Positions 33,012 to 42,374 of a DNA stretch of 64,000 nucleotides are shown piece after piece. The stretch covers positions 5,518,001 to 5,582,000 of the forward strand of contig NZ_BIFQ01000001.1 of NCBI RefSeq assembly GCF_003967515.1. Direction: 5' to 3'. The DNA comes from Dictyobacter aurantiacus (GTDB lineage: Bacteria > Chloroflexota > Ktedonobacteria > Ktedonobacterales > Ktedonobacteraceae). Made by a program: the position numbers and the translations under genes. The notes under the pieces were generated by a model. The model was not told the DNA's origin, did not search any database, and saw nothing but the letters and a program-made list of their open reading frames with translations. Positions within the stretch are counted from its first letter, which is position 1. The number at the start of each line of letters is the position of its first letter.

Positions 33012-33872
33012 CTACCCTTTGAGCCCCGTGGTACTGATCCCTTCGGTGAGCAAGCGCTGGAAGAGCAGGAAGAAGACGATGATGGGGACCAGCGCCAGCA
33101 GCGACATGGCGAACAGGGACCCATACTGCGAGACGCCCGTACTATCCAGGAAGGCATTGAGGGCGACGGGCAGCGTAAAGCTGCTCTGATTATTCAGGAA
33201 GATCAGCTGACTGAAGAAGTCGCCCCAGGTCCAGATGAAGGTGAAGATGGCGGTCGTCGCCAGCGCCGGCCGGGCCAGCGGCAGGATGATGCGCCAGAAC
33301 ATCTGGATAGGCCCGCAGCCATCGATCTGCGCCGATTCATCCAGCTCGCGCGGCAGGGCGCGGATAAACTGGACCATCAGGAAGATAAAGAAGGCGTCGG
33401 TCGCCAGGAACTTGGGCACGATCAGCGGCAGGAACGTATTGATCCAGCCGACGCTCTTGAAGAGGATGTACTGTGGCACCACGATGGCGTGGTAGGGCAG
33501 CATGATCGTGCTGAGCATGATGGCGAACCAGATCGACTTGAACTTGAAGTTCAGGCGCGCGAAGGCGTAGGCCACCATCGAGCAGGAGATGACGTTGCCG
33601 ATAACGGCCCCCAGGCAGACCAGCAGCGAGTTCCAGAAGAAGGTGCTGAAGGGAGTTCCCAGCGCCATCCAGCCGCTGGTATAGTTCTTGAACGTCACCT
33701 GCTCGGGCAGCAGGTTGGCGTTGCTGAAGATCAGGTTGTTGGGCTTGAACGACGCGCTCAGCATCCACACCAGCGGATAGAGCATCAGGATGGCCCCGAC
33801 AATGAGCACGATGTGCAGCAGCGGCTTCGACCAGCTGGTCGAGCGGCGCGCGACGGAATAGCTTTTGATCAT
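33012..33872 (-). CDS. Sugar ABC transporter permease (MalG-like)
   Basis: 286 residues, six membrane helices. The EAA loop ELDESAQIDGCGPIQMFWRI ILPLARPAL (about 190-218) marks a binding-protein-dependent importer permease that docks on an ATPase. The family (CUT1) imports oligosaccharides or glycerol phosphates. It is the last gene of a three-gene operon; 12 bp from the previous permease. The stop TAG is formed by a REP repeat (GGGTAGGGGCCGGACTCGCC). Confidence 0.92.
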   Translation of the reverse strand: MIKSYSVARRSTSWSKPLLHIVLIVGAILMLYPLVWMLSASFKPNNLIFSNANLLPEQVTFKNYTSGWMALGTPFSTFFWNSLLVCLGAVIGNVISCSMVAYAFARLNFKFKSIWFAIMLSTIMLPYHAIVVPQYILFKSVGWINTFLPLIVPKFLATDAFFIFLMVQFIRALPRELDESAQIDGCGPIQMFWRIILPLARPALATTAIFTFIWTWGDFFSQLIFLNNQSSFTLPVALNAFLDSTGVSQYGSLFAMSLLALVPIIVFFLLFQRLLTEGISTTGLKG

Positions 33873-33884
33873 ATCACTCCCTCC

Positions 33885-34847
33885 CTATTTCTCATCCTGA
33901 TAGAACACCCACAGCCGGGACGAACGGAACGCGACGGCCGTAAAGATAGCGATGATCAGCAGCAGCACCCAGGCCATCGCCGAGGCATAGCCCATATGGA
34001 AGTAGCCAAAGCCCTGCAGATAGATATAGAGCGTATAGAACAGCGTCGAATCGTAGGGTCCGCCGTTGCCGTTACTGACGATAAAGGCCGGCGTAAAGGC
34101 CTGGAAGGCGCTGATCATCTGCAGCACCAGGTTGAAGAAGATGATCGGGCTCAGCATGGGCAGCGTGATGCGGAAGAAGCGCTTCCAGACGCCGGCGCCA
34201 TCGATGTTGGCCGCCTCATACATCTCCTGCGGGATCTGCTTGAGGCCGGCCAGGAAGATCAGCATCGGCGAGCCGAACTGCCAGACGGCCAGCACGATCA
34301 GCGTCAGCAGTGACGTATTGGGGTTGGCGACCCAGCTGCCCAGGTTATGGAAGCCGAGCAGGGCCAGGCCAGCGTTGACGATGCCGTCCTTGCCGAAGAT
34401 CTGCTGCCACAGGATAGCGATCGTCACGCTCCCACCCAGCAGCGACGGCACATAGTAGATAGAGCGATAGATAGCGAGTCCGCGCAGCCCCCGATTGAGA
34501 ACCATGGCCACCAGCAGGGCGAAAATAAGCTTGAGCGGTACCGAGAGCAGCACATAGATGGCCGTCACTTTAAGCGCGTCAAGGAAGCGGATATCCGCCA
34601 GCATGGCGCCATAGTTCTGCAGGCCGATCCAGCGCGGGGCCGACAGCAGATCGTAGCTGGTGAAGGAGAGATAGAGCGAGCCGAGCATCGGGCCCAGCGT
34701 CAGGGCGATCAGGCCCACGAACCAGGGCAGCATAAAGAGGTAGCCGACCAGGTTCTCGCGCCGTGCCCGGCTGGAAACGGTCTTTCGGCGCGGCTGCTTC
34801 GCCGATCGCGTCTCGGCCACCTGTTGTGGCTGTACAACACTGCTCAT
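33885..34847 (-). CDS. Sugar ABC transporter permease (MalF/UgpA-like)
   Basis: 320 residues. A basic N-terminal tail (1-30), then six helices. EAA loop QEMYEAANIDGAGVWKRFFR followed by ITLPMLSPIIFFN (about 220-252). Partner of the permease encoded 12 bp downstream and of the binding protein whose stop lies 2 bp upstream. Import of oligosaccharide is likely; secreted GH13 and GH5 enzymes elsewhere in the window could supply substrates, but no direct link is shown. Confidence 0.92.
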   Translation of the reverse strand: MSSVVQPQQVAETRSAKQPRRKTVSSRARRENLVGYLFMLPWFVGLIALTLGPMLGSLYLSFTSYDLLSAPRWIGLQNYGAMLADIRFLDALKVTAIYVLLSVPLKLIFALLVAMVLNRGLRGLAIYRSIYYVPSLLGGSVTIAILWQQIFGKDGIVNAGLALLGFHNLGSWVANPNTSLLTLIVLAVWQFGSPMLIFLAGLKQIPQEMYEAANIDGAGVWKRFFRITLPMLSPIIFFNLVLQMISAFQAFTPAFIVSNGNGGPYDSTLFYTLYIYLQGFGYFHMGYASAMAWVLLLIIAIFTAVAFRSSRLWVFYQDEK

Positions 34848-34849
34848 CG

Positions 34850-36175
34850 TTACACACCATCCCTTTCTAACGCTTTATCGGCCTGTGTTACCAGCGTACT
34901 GGCGGCCTCATCGATGCTCATCTTGCCGAAGCCCAGTCCCTGGGCGATCAGCACCAGCAGATCGCTCACCTCGCCGGCGCCGGGAGGATCGAGCACCGAC
35001 TTGGGGCGCGTGATCGCGGCCAGCTGGTTGACCATGGTGAGCTGCTTCAGGTCGGCTGATTTGAGTGACGGCTTGAGCAACGCCTGCGCCCGCGCCGAGC
35101 CCGGGATGCCGCGCTCGATCTTGAGAGCCTTCACCAGGGCTGGATCATTGAAGACCGCGTTGATAAACTGCGTCACCGCGTCCGGATTTTTTGTGGATGA
35201 GGAGGCGCTGAGCAGCATCGACGCCTTGAGGTAGTTACCATTGTCTTTGACGCCCGCTGAAGACGGCGTCGAATAGAGTCCCAGCTTTGTCGGCGTGGCG
35301 GCCTGGAAGGCCTGGATCTGGTTAGAGGTACTGAAATTGATAGCCGCCTTACCCGCCACGATCGTGGTCAGCGCTGGCGTGGCCCCGCTGTACTGCACCG
35401 AAAGATCGGGTGGGATGCACAGGCCGGCCTTGCGCAGATCGCTCCAATAGCCAAACCAGTCGAGCGCGTCCTGTTTGTTGAAGGCCCGCTGACCGGCATC
35501 GGTATACAGCTCCTTGCCGCGCTGGCGGATAAAGACCTCGAAGGCCGTGATATTGCTGCTGGCGTCGTCCACCCCATAGACGCCGGGTCCCGCCGCCTTC
35601 ACGATCTCCTGCGCCACCTGCTTCATCGCGTCCCAGGTCCAATCGCTGAAGTTGCCCGGCATCTGATAGCCAACCTTCTGGAACAGAGACGTATTGTAGA
35701 AGACGCTGGTAAAGTTACCGCCGAACGGAATGCCGTAGATTTTGCCACGTGCCTCGCTGCCCTTGAGCAGCGGCTGATTGAAGTCGTGCAGGTCGATCGG
35801 CTGAGGGATATATCTGGTAAGGTCGAGTAGCAGGCCCTTGCGCACATACTGATCGATGTAGCGCATATCCATTTGAATCAGATCGGGGGCGCTGCCTCCG
35901 GAGATCTGGGTGGCTAGCTTTGGCCAGTAGGAGCCGAAGCCGGTAAACCAGGTCGAGATCTTCACCTGAGGATGGCTCTGCTCATATGCGTGAATGGCTT
36001 TGGTGGTCAGACCGGCGCGCACCGACGAGCCCCAGAACGAAAACTGGAGCGACGACGCCCCGGCCTGTGCCTCTGAAGCGTCTCCGCAACCTGCCAGACC
36101 CAGGGCCGCCGCACCGGTGAGCGCGCCAGCCCCGATCCTCAAGAAGTCACGTCGGCCTAAACGTGTAGCTACCAT
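34850..36175 (-). CDS. Tat-exported lipoprotein, sugar-binding protein
   Basis: 441 residues. N-terminal RRDFLRIGAGALTGAAALGL then AGC: a twin-arginine signal with lipobox C30, so folded export and lipid anchoring. The rest is an extracellular solute-binding protein of family 1 (LQFSFWGSSVRAGLTTKAIH, GSAPDLIQMDMRYIDQYVRK, VTQFINAVFNDPALVKALKI). First gene of the operon with both permeases. Start MVATRL is 9 nt after GAAGGGG. The ATPase is missing here and is probably a shared MsmK-type protein encoded elsewhere. Confidence 0.92.
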   Translation of the reverse strand: MVATRLGRRDFLRIGAGALTGAAALGLAGCGDASEAQAGASSLQFSFWGSSVRAGLTTKAIHAYEQSHPQVKISTWFTGFGSYWPKLATQISGGSAPDLIQMDMRYIDQYVRKGLLLDLTRYIPQPIDLHDFNQPLLKGSEARGKIYGIPFGGNFTSVFYNTSLFQKVGYQMPGNFSDWTWDAMKQVAQEIVKAAGPGVYGVDDASSNITAFEVFIRQRGKELYTDAGQRAFNKQDALDWFGYWSDLRKAGLCIPPDLSVQYSGATPALTTIVAGKAAINFSTSNQIQAFQAATPTKLGLYSTPSSAGVKDNGNYLKASMLLSASSSTKNPDAVTQFINAVFNDPALVKALKIERGIPGSARAQALLKPSLKSADLKQLTMVNQLAAITRPKSVLDPPGAGEVSDLLVLIAQGLGFGKMSIDEAASTLVTQADKALERDGV

Positions 36176-36678
36176 AACTGTAACCCCTTCGTTACGCATG
36201 CATTCTTATAGTCTGGAAGCGCCTGTCTCGGCAGATATCTTGTGTCGCAGACCTTGCGTGCTTCCCTTCCACATGAATGTACGCGGATATAGAGATATAT
36301 GTCTGCAAACATACATCAATACACGGCATAATAATTGACCGTAATTTCAGCAGCGATGGTATTTGGATATATAGTAGAAAATGTAACTACTATAGCGAAA
36401 GTGTAGTGTCTCATCCTTTGCTTTGTCAAGCGTGATGCTCATAATCGAAACAATCCGAAAGGGACGCGCGCTTTTGAATCGCAGGTGTAAAGCAGGTGCA
36501 TAAGGATTATGATGCCTGTCTTTATAGCGCAGGAATATGTCACAATTTCGCACCCTGTCCTGTCTACTGTTTGGTGAGCATGTGTCTGACTCTCGTCACA
36601 TGGAGGGTTCGTGCGCACCCCACGCACCACTATATAACTGAATAATGAATAAGAAGTACGATGAAAGGACAGTGACAT
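36176..36678. other. Divergent gap, no gene recognised
   Basis: Carries promoters for the ABC operon and nuoB. AT-rich near 36300-36400. No repeat family member seen. Confidence 0.4.
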
Positions 36679-37248
36679 ATGTTGGAGAAACAAGCGACGC
36701 GCAGGCCGGTACCTTTGACCATGGCGAGCGGCCCAGACGGGTACCTGCCGGGCCAGCAGGAGGCGCCGGTCGTTTTGACGACGATGAAGGACATGTTGCA
36801 GTGGGCGCAGAACTGGACCCGTTCAAGGTCCGTCTGGCCCTTTATGTATGCTCTGGCCTGTTGTGGTATCGAGATGATGGCCGCCGCCTCGGCGCCGCAG
36901 CACGACCTGGCGCGCTTCGGGTCCGAGGTCTTCCGCGCCAGTCCCCGGCAGGCGGACCTGATGATCGTGGCCGGAACCCTCTCAGTCAAGATGGGTCCCC
37001 GGCTCAGACTGCTGTGGGAGCAGATGCCTGATCCCAAATGGGTGCTCAGCATGGGGCAGTGCGCCAACTCCGGCGGCGAGTTCTACGACAGCTACTACAC
37101 GGTGCAGGGCGTGGATAGTATCGTACCCGTCGATGTCTATGTGCCTGGCTGTCCGCCCCGCCCCGAGGCGCTCATCGAGGGCATCCTCAAGTTGCGCGAG
37201 AAGATCGAGAAGCAGGGATTGAATATCCAGGCTCCATCCTCACGATGA
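36679..37248 (+). CDS. nuoB: NADH-quinone oxidoreductase subunit B, solitary
   Basis: 189 residues. The four ligands of the N2 [4Fe-4S] cluster are present: C61 and C62 in ALACCGIEM, C128 in MGQCANSGG, C158 in VPGCPPRPE. Length and motif order are those of complex I subunit B, which passes electrons from the iron-sulfur chain to quinone. No other nuo gene is nearby, so this is a stand-alone paralogue or displaced subunit. Ribosome site AAAGGACAGTGACAT. The end overlaps the convergent sigma-factor gene by 9 bp. Confidence 0.92.
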   Translation: MLEKQATRRPVPLTMASGPDGYLPGQQEAPVVLTTMKDMLQWAQNWTRSRSVWPFMYALACCGIEMMAAASAPQHDLARFGSEVFRASPRQADLMIVAGTLSVKMGPRLRLLWEQMPDPKWVLSMGQCANSGGEFYDSYYTVQGVDSIVPVDVYVPGCPPRPEALIEGILKLREKIEKQGLNIQAPSSR

Positions 37249-38145
37249 TGAGGATGGAGGTTGCTGGTTCCATTGACGCTGCATGAAAGCGAGCTTGTCG
37301 GGATTGAGGACGCTGCGCAGGCCGACGATGCGGTCGCCGGACAGCTCGAGCGAGAGGATCGAGTGGAGCTGTCCGGCGCTGCGCGTGATGATGGCCGGAG
37401 CGCCATTGACCTCCTCGATGGAGAGCTGGTGGTCCGTCGGCAGCTTGCGCATGAGCGTGATGAACAGCTTCGCTATGGTCTCGCGACCGGTGACGGGCAG
37501 CAGACTGGCGTGGACCTTGCCGCCGCCATCGGCCCAGGCGGTAACGTCGTCGGCCAGCAGTTCTTTGAGCGCGGCCATGTCACCGGACTGGCAGGCGGCG
37601 ATAAAGGAATTCAGCAGCTGACGATGGGACTCCGGTGTGGCGCTGACGCGGTGGCGCTTCTCGCCGACGTGCTTTTTGGCCCGATGGAAGAGCTGGCGGC
37701 AGTTCTCCGGGCTCTTCTCGATGATCTCGGCGATCTCATGGAAGGAGTAGTCGAATACCTCGTGGAGCAGGAAGACGGCGCGCTCAGGCGGCGTCAGGGA
37801 CTCCAGCAGGACCAGAAAGGCCAGCGAGATCGATTCTTGCCGCTCGACCTTCGTCTCCGGGGCCTCCTCAAGCAGAGCTGAAGTCAGCACCGGTTCGGGC
37901 AGCCAGATCCCGACGTACTCCTCACGCTGCACGCGCGCGGACTTTAAATAGTTGAGGCAGAGGTTGACGACGATAGTGGTAAGAAACGACTTCGTGGAAT
38001 GGATGGCCGTCCTATCGGTCTGCTGGTAGCGCAGATAGGCATCCTGCACAATATCTTCGGCCTGGCTCGCACTTCCCGTCATGCGATAGGCGATCGAGAA
38101 CAGGAGCGGGCGGTACTCCTGAAAAGCATCGACGAGGATATTCAC
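37240..38145 (-). CDS. ECF41/SigJ-type sigma factor
   Basis: 301 residues. Region 2 (IAYRMTGSASQAEDIVQDAY), linker with WLPEP (about 81-85), region 4 (LTPPERAVFLLHEVFDYSFH EIAEIIEKSPENCRQLFHRA) and a C-terminal SnoaL-like domain (about 175-290). This is the ECF41 architecture, in which the C-terminal domain replaces an anti-sigma factor and controls activity. ECF41 genes usually sit beside an oxidoreductase, epimerase or carboxymuconolactone decarboxylase; the divergent gene here is an epimerase, which fits. Confidence 0.9.
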   Translation of the reverse strand: MNILVDAFQEYRPLLFSIAYRMTGSASQAEDIVQDAYLRYQQTDRTAIHSTKSFLTTIVVNLCLNYLKSARVQREEYVGIWLPEPVLTSALLEEAPETKVERQESISLAFLVLLESLTPPERAVFLLHEVFDYSFHEIAEIIEKSPENCRQLFHRAKKHVGEKRHRVSATPESHRQLLNSFIAACQSGDMAALKELLADDVTAWADGGGKVHASLLPVTGRETIAKLFITLMRKLPTDHQLSIEEVNGAPAIITRSAGQLHSILSLELSGDRIVGLRSVLNPDKLAFMQRQWNQQPPSSSS

Positions 38146-38318
38146 AAAGCTCCTCCTTGCTAATGTATAGACCTATCATAGTCGAGCAACGGCAAATCTA
38201 CAAGTTTTCCGCAGTTTTTGAAGAAAGCTGTCACGTTCCTATCGACTCAGTTGTCCCCTATATAGAAGCGCCCGGAAAGTGTGCCGGGGGCAATGTATAT
38301 CTGGTGCTTACAAGTTTA

Positions 38319-38440
38319 TTGTGTTGGTGCAACAGGGGCGCATCCGCGCCCCTGTTGCACCAACACAAAACCAGTGCGGCCGCGTAGCGGACGCCCGTGC
38401 GGGGGCGTTCACTTGCCCCCAGGGTGACGAGAGTCAGACT
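38319..38440 (+). repeat. Variable-stem hairpin element, copy 5
   Basis: 21-23 bp stem (GTGTTGGTGCAACAGGGGCG, loop CATCCG), then CAGTGCGGCCGCGTAGCGGA, CGCCCGTGCGGGGGCGTTCA and a second tail GGGTGACGAGAGTCAGACTC shared with the copies at 44633 and 45440. It occupies the promoter gap between the ECF41 gene and its divergent epimerase. Confidence 0.8.
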
Positions 38441-38469
38441 CATTCTGAGTACAAGGGAGAAAGATAGAG

Positions 38470-39411
38470 ATGAACATTTTTGTGACTGGCGCGACAAAGG
38501 TTTTAGGTCAACCGGTAGTACGGATGTTAGTCGAGAACGGTCATAACGTGTATGCTTTGAGCCGTTCGCCGGAGAATGACGCCATCATACGGGGGCTGGG
38601 GGCTGAGCCGGTAGTAGTGGATCTGTTTGACGCGGCCGCGCTGACGAAGGTGTTGCGCCAGATCAGGGCCGAGGCCGTGGTGCACCTGGCGACGAAGATC
38701 CCGCCGACGGCGCGCATGGGGAAGGCGGCCTCGTGGCGCGAGAACGACCATATCCGCCGCGACGGCATGCGTGCCCTGGTCGATGCCGCCCTGGCATCAG
38801 ACGTGCGCACCGTGGTCTATCCCAGCTTCTATTATGTCTACCCCGATAGCGGTGAGCGCTGGATCGATGCCGCCTCGACGCCGGCGCAGTCTCATGTGAC
38901 GCAGCAGGCGACCATCGATGCCGAGGCCGAGGTGGCCCGCTTCGCGCGGGATGGTGGAGGGCGGCGCGGCATCTCGCTGCGCATGGGTAATCTCTACGGA
39001 CCCGGCGTGCCATCGGCGCTGGAGCAGCTGCAGATGGCGCGCAAGGGGATGGCCATGCTGCCGGGTCCTGGAGGCGCGTATCTCTCCTATGTCTGGCTGG
39101 AGGATGCCGCCCACGCCATTGTGACCGCGCTGAGCGAGGCTCCATCTGGTGTGTATGATGTCGTCGATGACGAGCCCGTCACGCGCGACGAGTTCGCGGC
39201 CGCCCTGGCGCGTAGCGTCGGCAAGAAGCGCCTGTTCCGCGTCCCCAACGGCCTGATCAAGATGCTCTCTGGGGTGTCGGCCGACCTGATCACGCGCAGC
39301 CAGCGCGTCTCTAACCGCCGCTTCCGGCAGGCGACCAGCTGGCGGCCTACCGTGTCGACGGTCAAGCAAGGATGGTCTTTGATCGCCGATCCTTCGGTGG
39401 TGGCGGCGTAA
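38470..39411 (+). CDS. NAD(P)-dependent epimerase/dehydratase family protein
   Basis: 313 residues, extended short-chain dehydrogenase. Nucleotide loop VTGATKVLGQ (5-14, last Gly of GxxGxxG replaced by the Q pattern G-x-x-x-x-x-G-Q), RSP as adenosine-binding turn, catalytic region YPSFYYVYPDSG in place of a plain YxxxK, so the active site is atypical. C-terminal RFRQATSWRPTVSTVKQGWS is normal for the family. Probably a target of the adjacent ECF41 sigma factor. AAGGGAGAAAGATAGAG precedes the ATG. Confidence 0.85.
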   Translation: MNIFVTGATKVLGQPVVRMLVENGHNVYALSRSPENDAIIRGLGAEPVVVDLFDAAALTKVLRQIRAEAVVHLATKIPPTARMGKAASWRENDHIRRDGMRALVDAALASDVRTVVYPSFYYVYPDSGERWIDAASTPAQSHVTQQATIDAEAEVARFARDGGGRRGISLRMGNLYGPGVPSALEQLQMARKGMAMLPGPGGAYLSYVWLEDAAHAIVTALSEAPSGVYDVVDDEPVTRDEFAAALARSVGKKRLFRVPNGLIKMLSGVSADLITRSQRVSNRRFRQATSWRPTVSTVKQGWSLIADPSVVAA

Positions 39412-39729
39412 TTCCTTTAATGCCTCTCCATATCCCGAATGGTATCGGGCTTATGGGGAGGTTGTCATATGGGGGGTAATCGGACGCGAGGTCCGAAGCT
39501 ATGTAGGGGGGATTTGGGGAAAGGGGGTATTTTTGGGTACTTGACTTTATGGGGGGCTTTGGATTACTATTGTGTTCACAATGAAATATTTGACGTTTCA
39601 CCGTGTTTTTATTGGTGAATAATGCGGTTTTGTTCATTGAACGTGGTGAACGGCAGGTGTGGTGCATGATCCTGTGGAGCCTGACTCGATGGATGTGAGG
39701 CATGGCTCGGCGAAAAAGGAGTTTTGAGC
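39412..39729. other. Promoter region of the GH5 gene
   Basis: No gene. TTGACT at 39541-39546 with TACTAT at 39565-39570 (18-bp spacer) is a candidate promoter; TTCACC/GGTGAA at 39597-39619 is a possible operator or hairpin in the leader. Confidence 0.4.
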
Positions 39730-42132
39730 ATGAAGCAACGGCGCCATATTGGGAGCATGTTCTGTGTGCTTGTCTGTGGATTAGCTTTGCTGGGGGCGAG
39801 CCTGTTCACGCAGACAGCATCGGTACATGCCGATCCAGCTCTCTTTTATGGGTTTGAGGATGGTACGGATGGCTTTACGGCGCCCGGCTGGCTGGGCGCT
39901 AACGCGGGTCAGCCGACGCAGAGTTCCGCCCAGCATTCTGAGGGGGCTAATAGCCTGGCCTTGCCGGTGAACTTTAGCGGCGGCAGCTGGGACCAGGCGG
40001 GGGTGGACAAGGTATTTGACAATTATAATCCGGTCGATCTTACCCCCTACTCGGCGATCACGTATGATGTCTACGCGCCGGTCGCCAATATCTCGACCGA
40101 CCTGGTCTTTAATGATCCCTGGCTGCAGCCGGCCAATCCGAAGCCGCTGAACGTCGGCTGGAATACAGTCACCTTCGATATCAGTCCGACCAGCCAGGAT
40201 TTCGTGAACGCGGGCAGCTATTTTTCGACCGCCAAAGAGTTTCTGCTGCGCGCCATCGGGCGCGGCGCTACCTATAGTGGTCCCGTCTACTTTGATAACG
40301 TGCGTTTCGTTCCGACCACGCACCCCGTGATTCGCACGCTGGCGCCGCAGGCCGACGATGTGCTCTCGACGGCGCAGGGGCAGAGCTATACCATTCAGGC
40401 CAGAGTCACACCGTCGCCGGGACGCCAGATCAGCAGCGTCACGTTTAAGACGGCCACACAGTCGGGGGCGCTGACCTTCGATAGCGCCAACGATGTCTAC
40501 ACCGGCGCCTGGGATCTGTGGAAGGAGGGCGATGGCCTCAAGACGCTGACGATCAGCGCCACCGACTCGACGGGGGCCTCCTCAACCAGCCAGACGAGTG
40601 TGCTGGTGCAGAATAGCCAGCTGCAGGTACACATCACGACCCCCACCTTTGATCAGCAGTTGAAGGGAACGGTCACCGTCAGCGCCCAGATCAAGGCGGA
40701 TCCTCGCTTCGCCCTGGGATCTGTGATCCTGCAGGCAGGGGAGCATGAGACACGCATGATGGCTGGCGTCTCGGGTGTCTATAGCGCCCGGCTTAACACG
40801 CGCGAGCTGCAGGACGGCGTGCAGACCCTCAAGGTGGTGGCCCGCGACGCCCATTTCACGGTCAGCGACCTGGTAGATGTGCTGGTCGAGAACCACGCCC
40901 GTCCGGCCACGATCGTACACGCCAGCAAGACGCAGTTCGTTGACGGCCACACGCAGTTCCGCTACGTTGGCTGGAACGAATATGATCTCTTCACGCGCAA
41001 CGACCAGACCGTCGCCCACAACGAGCAGACCAGCGAAGGCAACATCGTGCTCAAGGGAACGGTCATCCCCTGGCAGCAGCAGATCGACCGCCAGATGATG
41101 GAGGCCGAGCGCAACGGCCTGACCGTGCTGCGCACCTGGGCCTTTGACAGCAGCGCCGACTCCAGCGCCTTCGAGACGGGTCCCAACCAGTTCAACGAGG
41201 CCACCTTCCAGAAGCTGGACTATATTCTGGACAGTGCCCAGCGCCACCACATGCGCGTCATCCTGGCCATGGACAACTACTGGGGTGACTACGGCGGCAT
41301 CGCGCAGGAGAGCAAGTGGCTGGGCCTGACCAACAAGCTGCAGTTCTTCACCAACCCCCAGGCTAAGACGCTCTACCAGCAGTACGTGTCGCACCTGGTC
41401 AACCGCGTCAACACCGTCAACGGGACCGCTTATAAGAATGATCCCACTCTCTTTGCCTGGGAGCTGATGAACGAGCCGCGCATGGATTGTAACGACGATC
41501 CCACGCCGACGCATCAATACTGTGATCCCAGCGGCAACACCCTGCGCGGCTGGGTGGACACCATGAGCAAGTACGTCAAGAGCCTTGATCCCAGGCACAT
41601 GGTGGCCGGTGGTTTCGAGGGGCACAGCTTCGTGTCGACCGGTCCCAACGGCCAGGGCATCCAGTGGGGTGGAACGCAGGAGGGGAATGGCAACTCCCCG
41701 ATCATGGCGCAGAACGTACCCGGCATCGACTTCTTCACCTTCCATCCCTATCCCAATGCCTCCTGGGCCAATCTGACGCTTGATCAGACGAAGCAGCTCA
41801 TCACCGGCATCACCCGCGCGGGCCTGCAGGCTGGTAAGCCTGTCGTGATGGAAGAGTACGGCATCGACCGCGCCCAGCCCGTCTACGACCAGTCTGGCAA
41901 GCAGATCCAGCCGACCGATCCCGCCTATGCCGCCGCCCGCGTCATGTGGTACAAAGTGATGCTGGATACCTTCTACGGGGCCGGAGGAGCAGGCAGCAAC
42001 ATCTGGCAGCTCGCCGACTGGTCCGACAACAACTATAACGTCAACCCCTATCTGCCGCAGGCCGACGCCCAGCGCGACGCGCCCCTGATGGCTGTTCTGG
42101 CCTACGAAGCCCGGCAGCTGGCAGACGACTAG
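39730..42132 (+). CDS. Secreted GH5 mannanase-like glycoside hydrolase
   Basis: About 800 residues. Signal peptide (CVLVCGLALLGASLFTQTAS, cleavage near VHA-DP). N-terminal jelly-roll module (FYGFEDGTDGF, 40-195) resembles carbohydrate-binding modules; two Ig-like modules follow (about 205-395). The C-terminal TIM barrel (from about 405) has acid/base E582 in WELMNEPR and nucleophile E709 in VVMEEYGID, the GH5 mannanase/cellulase pattern. It should hydrolyse plant mannan or related beta-glycans outside the cell. Start follows AAAGGAGTTTTGAGC. A strong terminator follows. Confidence 0.92.
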   Translation: MKQRRHIGSMFCVLVCGLALLGASLFTQTASVHADPALFYGFEDGTDGFTAPGWLGANAGQPTQSSAQHSEGANSLALPVNFSGGSWDQAGVDKVFDNYNPVDLTPYSAITYDVYAPVANISTDLVFNDPWLQPANPKPLNVGWNTVTFDISPTSQDFVNAGSYFSTAKEFLLRAIGRGATYSGPVYFDNVRFVPTTHPVIRTLAPQADDVLSTAQGQSYTIQARVTPSPGRQISSVTFKTATQSGALTFDSANDVYTGAWDLWKEGDGLKTLTISATDSTGASSTSQTSVLVQNSQLQVHITTPTFDQQLKGTVTVSAQIKADPRFALGSVILQAGEHETRMMAGVSGVYSARLNTRELQDGVQTLKVVARDAHFTVSDLVDVLVENHARPATIVHASKTQFVDGHTQFRYVGWNEYDLFTRNDQTVAHNEQTSEGNIVLKGTVIPWQQQIDRQMMEAERNGLTVLRTWAFDSSADSSAFETGPNQFNEATFQKLDYILDSAQRHHMRVILAMDNYWGDYGGIAQESKWLGLTNKLQFFTNPQAKTLYQQYVSHLVNRVNTVNGTAYKNDPTLFAWELMNEPRMDCNDDPTPTHQYCDPSGNTLRGWVDTMSKYVKSLDPRHMVAGGFEGHSFVSTGPNGQGIQWGGTQEGNGNSPIMAQNVPGIDFFTFHPYPNASWANLTLDQTKQLITGITRAGLQAGKPVVMEEYGIDRAQPVYDQSGKQIQPTDPAYAAARVMWYKVMLDTFYGAGGAGSNIWQLADWSDNNYNVNPYLPQADAQRDAPLMAVLAYEARQLADD

Positions 42133-42144
42133 CGATCGATCAAG

Positions 42145-42193
42145 GAAAAAGGAGACCCCGGCAGTGTCTGACGCTGCCGGGGTCTCCTTTTTC
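42145..42193 (+). terminator. Intrinsic terminator of the GH5 gene
   Basis: 20-bp perfect stem (GAAAAAGGAGACCCCGGCAG, 9-nt loop) ending in CTCCTTTTTC, 13 bp after the stop. A5 on the left and T5 on the right make it a classic, possibly bidirectional terminator. Confidence 0.88.
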
Positions 42194-42262
42194 GTGCGAA
42201 ATGAGCAAGATTCGAGAAGTTTTGTTGAGCTATACGGGGTATCATGGGAAGCATTGGAGGAT

Positions 42263-42368
42263 GGTAAAGTCGGGGCAAGCCCGACACCTACGGCGGGGTT
42301 ATCGGAGAGGATAATGGTAAAGTCGGGGCGAGCCCGACACCTACGGCGGGGTTATCGGAAAGGATAAG
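42263..42368 (+). repeat. 53-bp direct duplication containing a REP
   Basis: Two copies (42263-42315, 42316-42368) of GGTAAAGTCGGGGCAAGCCC, GACACCTACGGCGGGGTTAT, CGGAGAGGATAAT. The end of the second copy supplies the purine-rich ribosome site (GGATAAGGGAAAG) of the VOC gene. Confidence 0.8.
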
Positions 42369-42374
42369 GGAAAG

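Noticed and set aside
38258..38497. Short frames with recurring GRVADARAGALT peptides at several hairpin elements
   Set aside because: These are the constant tail of the hairpin element in translation, repeated at every copy regardless of frame or strand.
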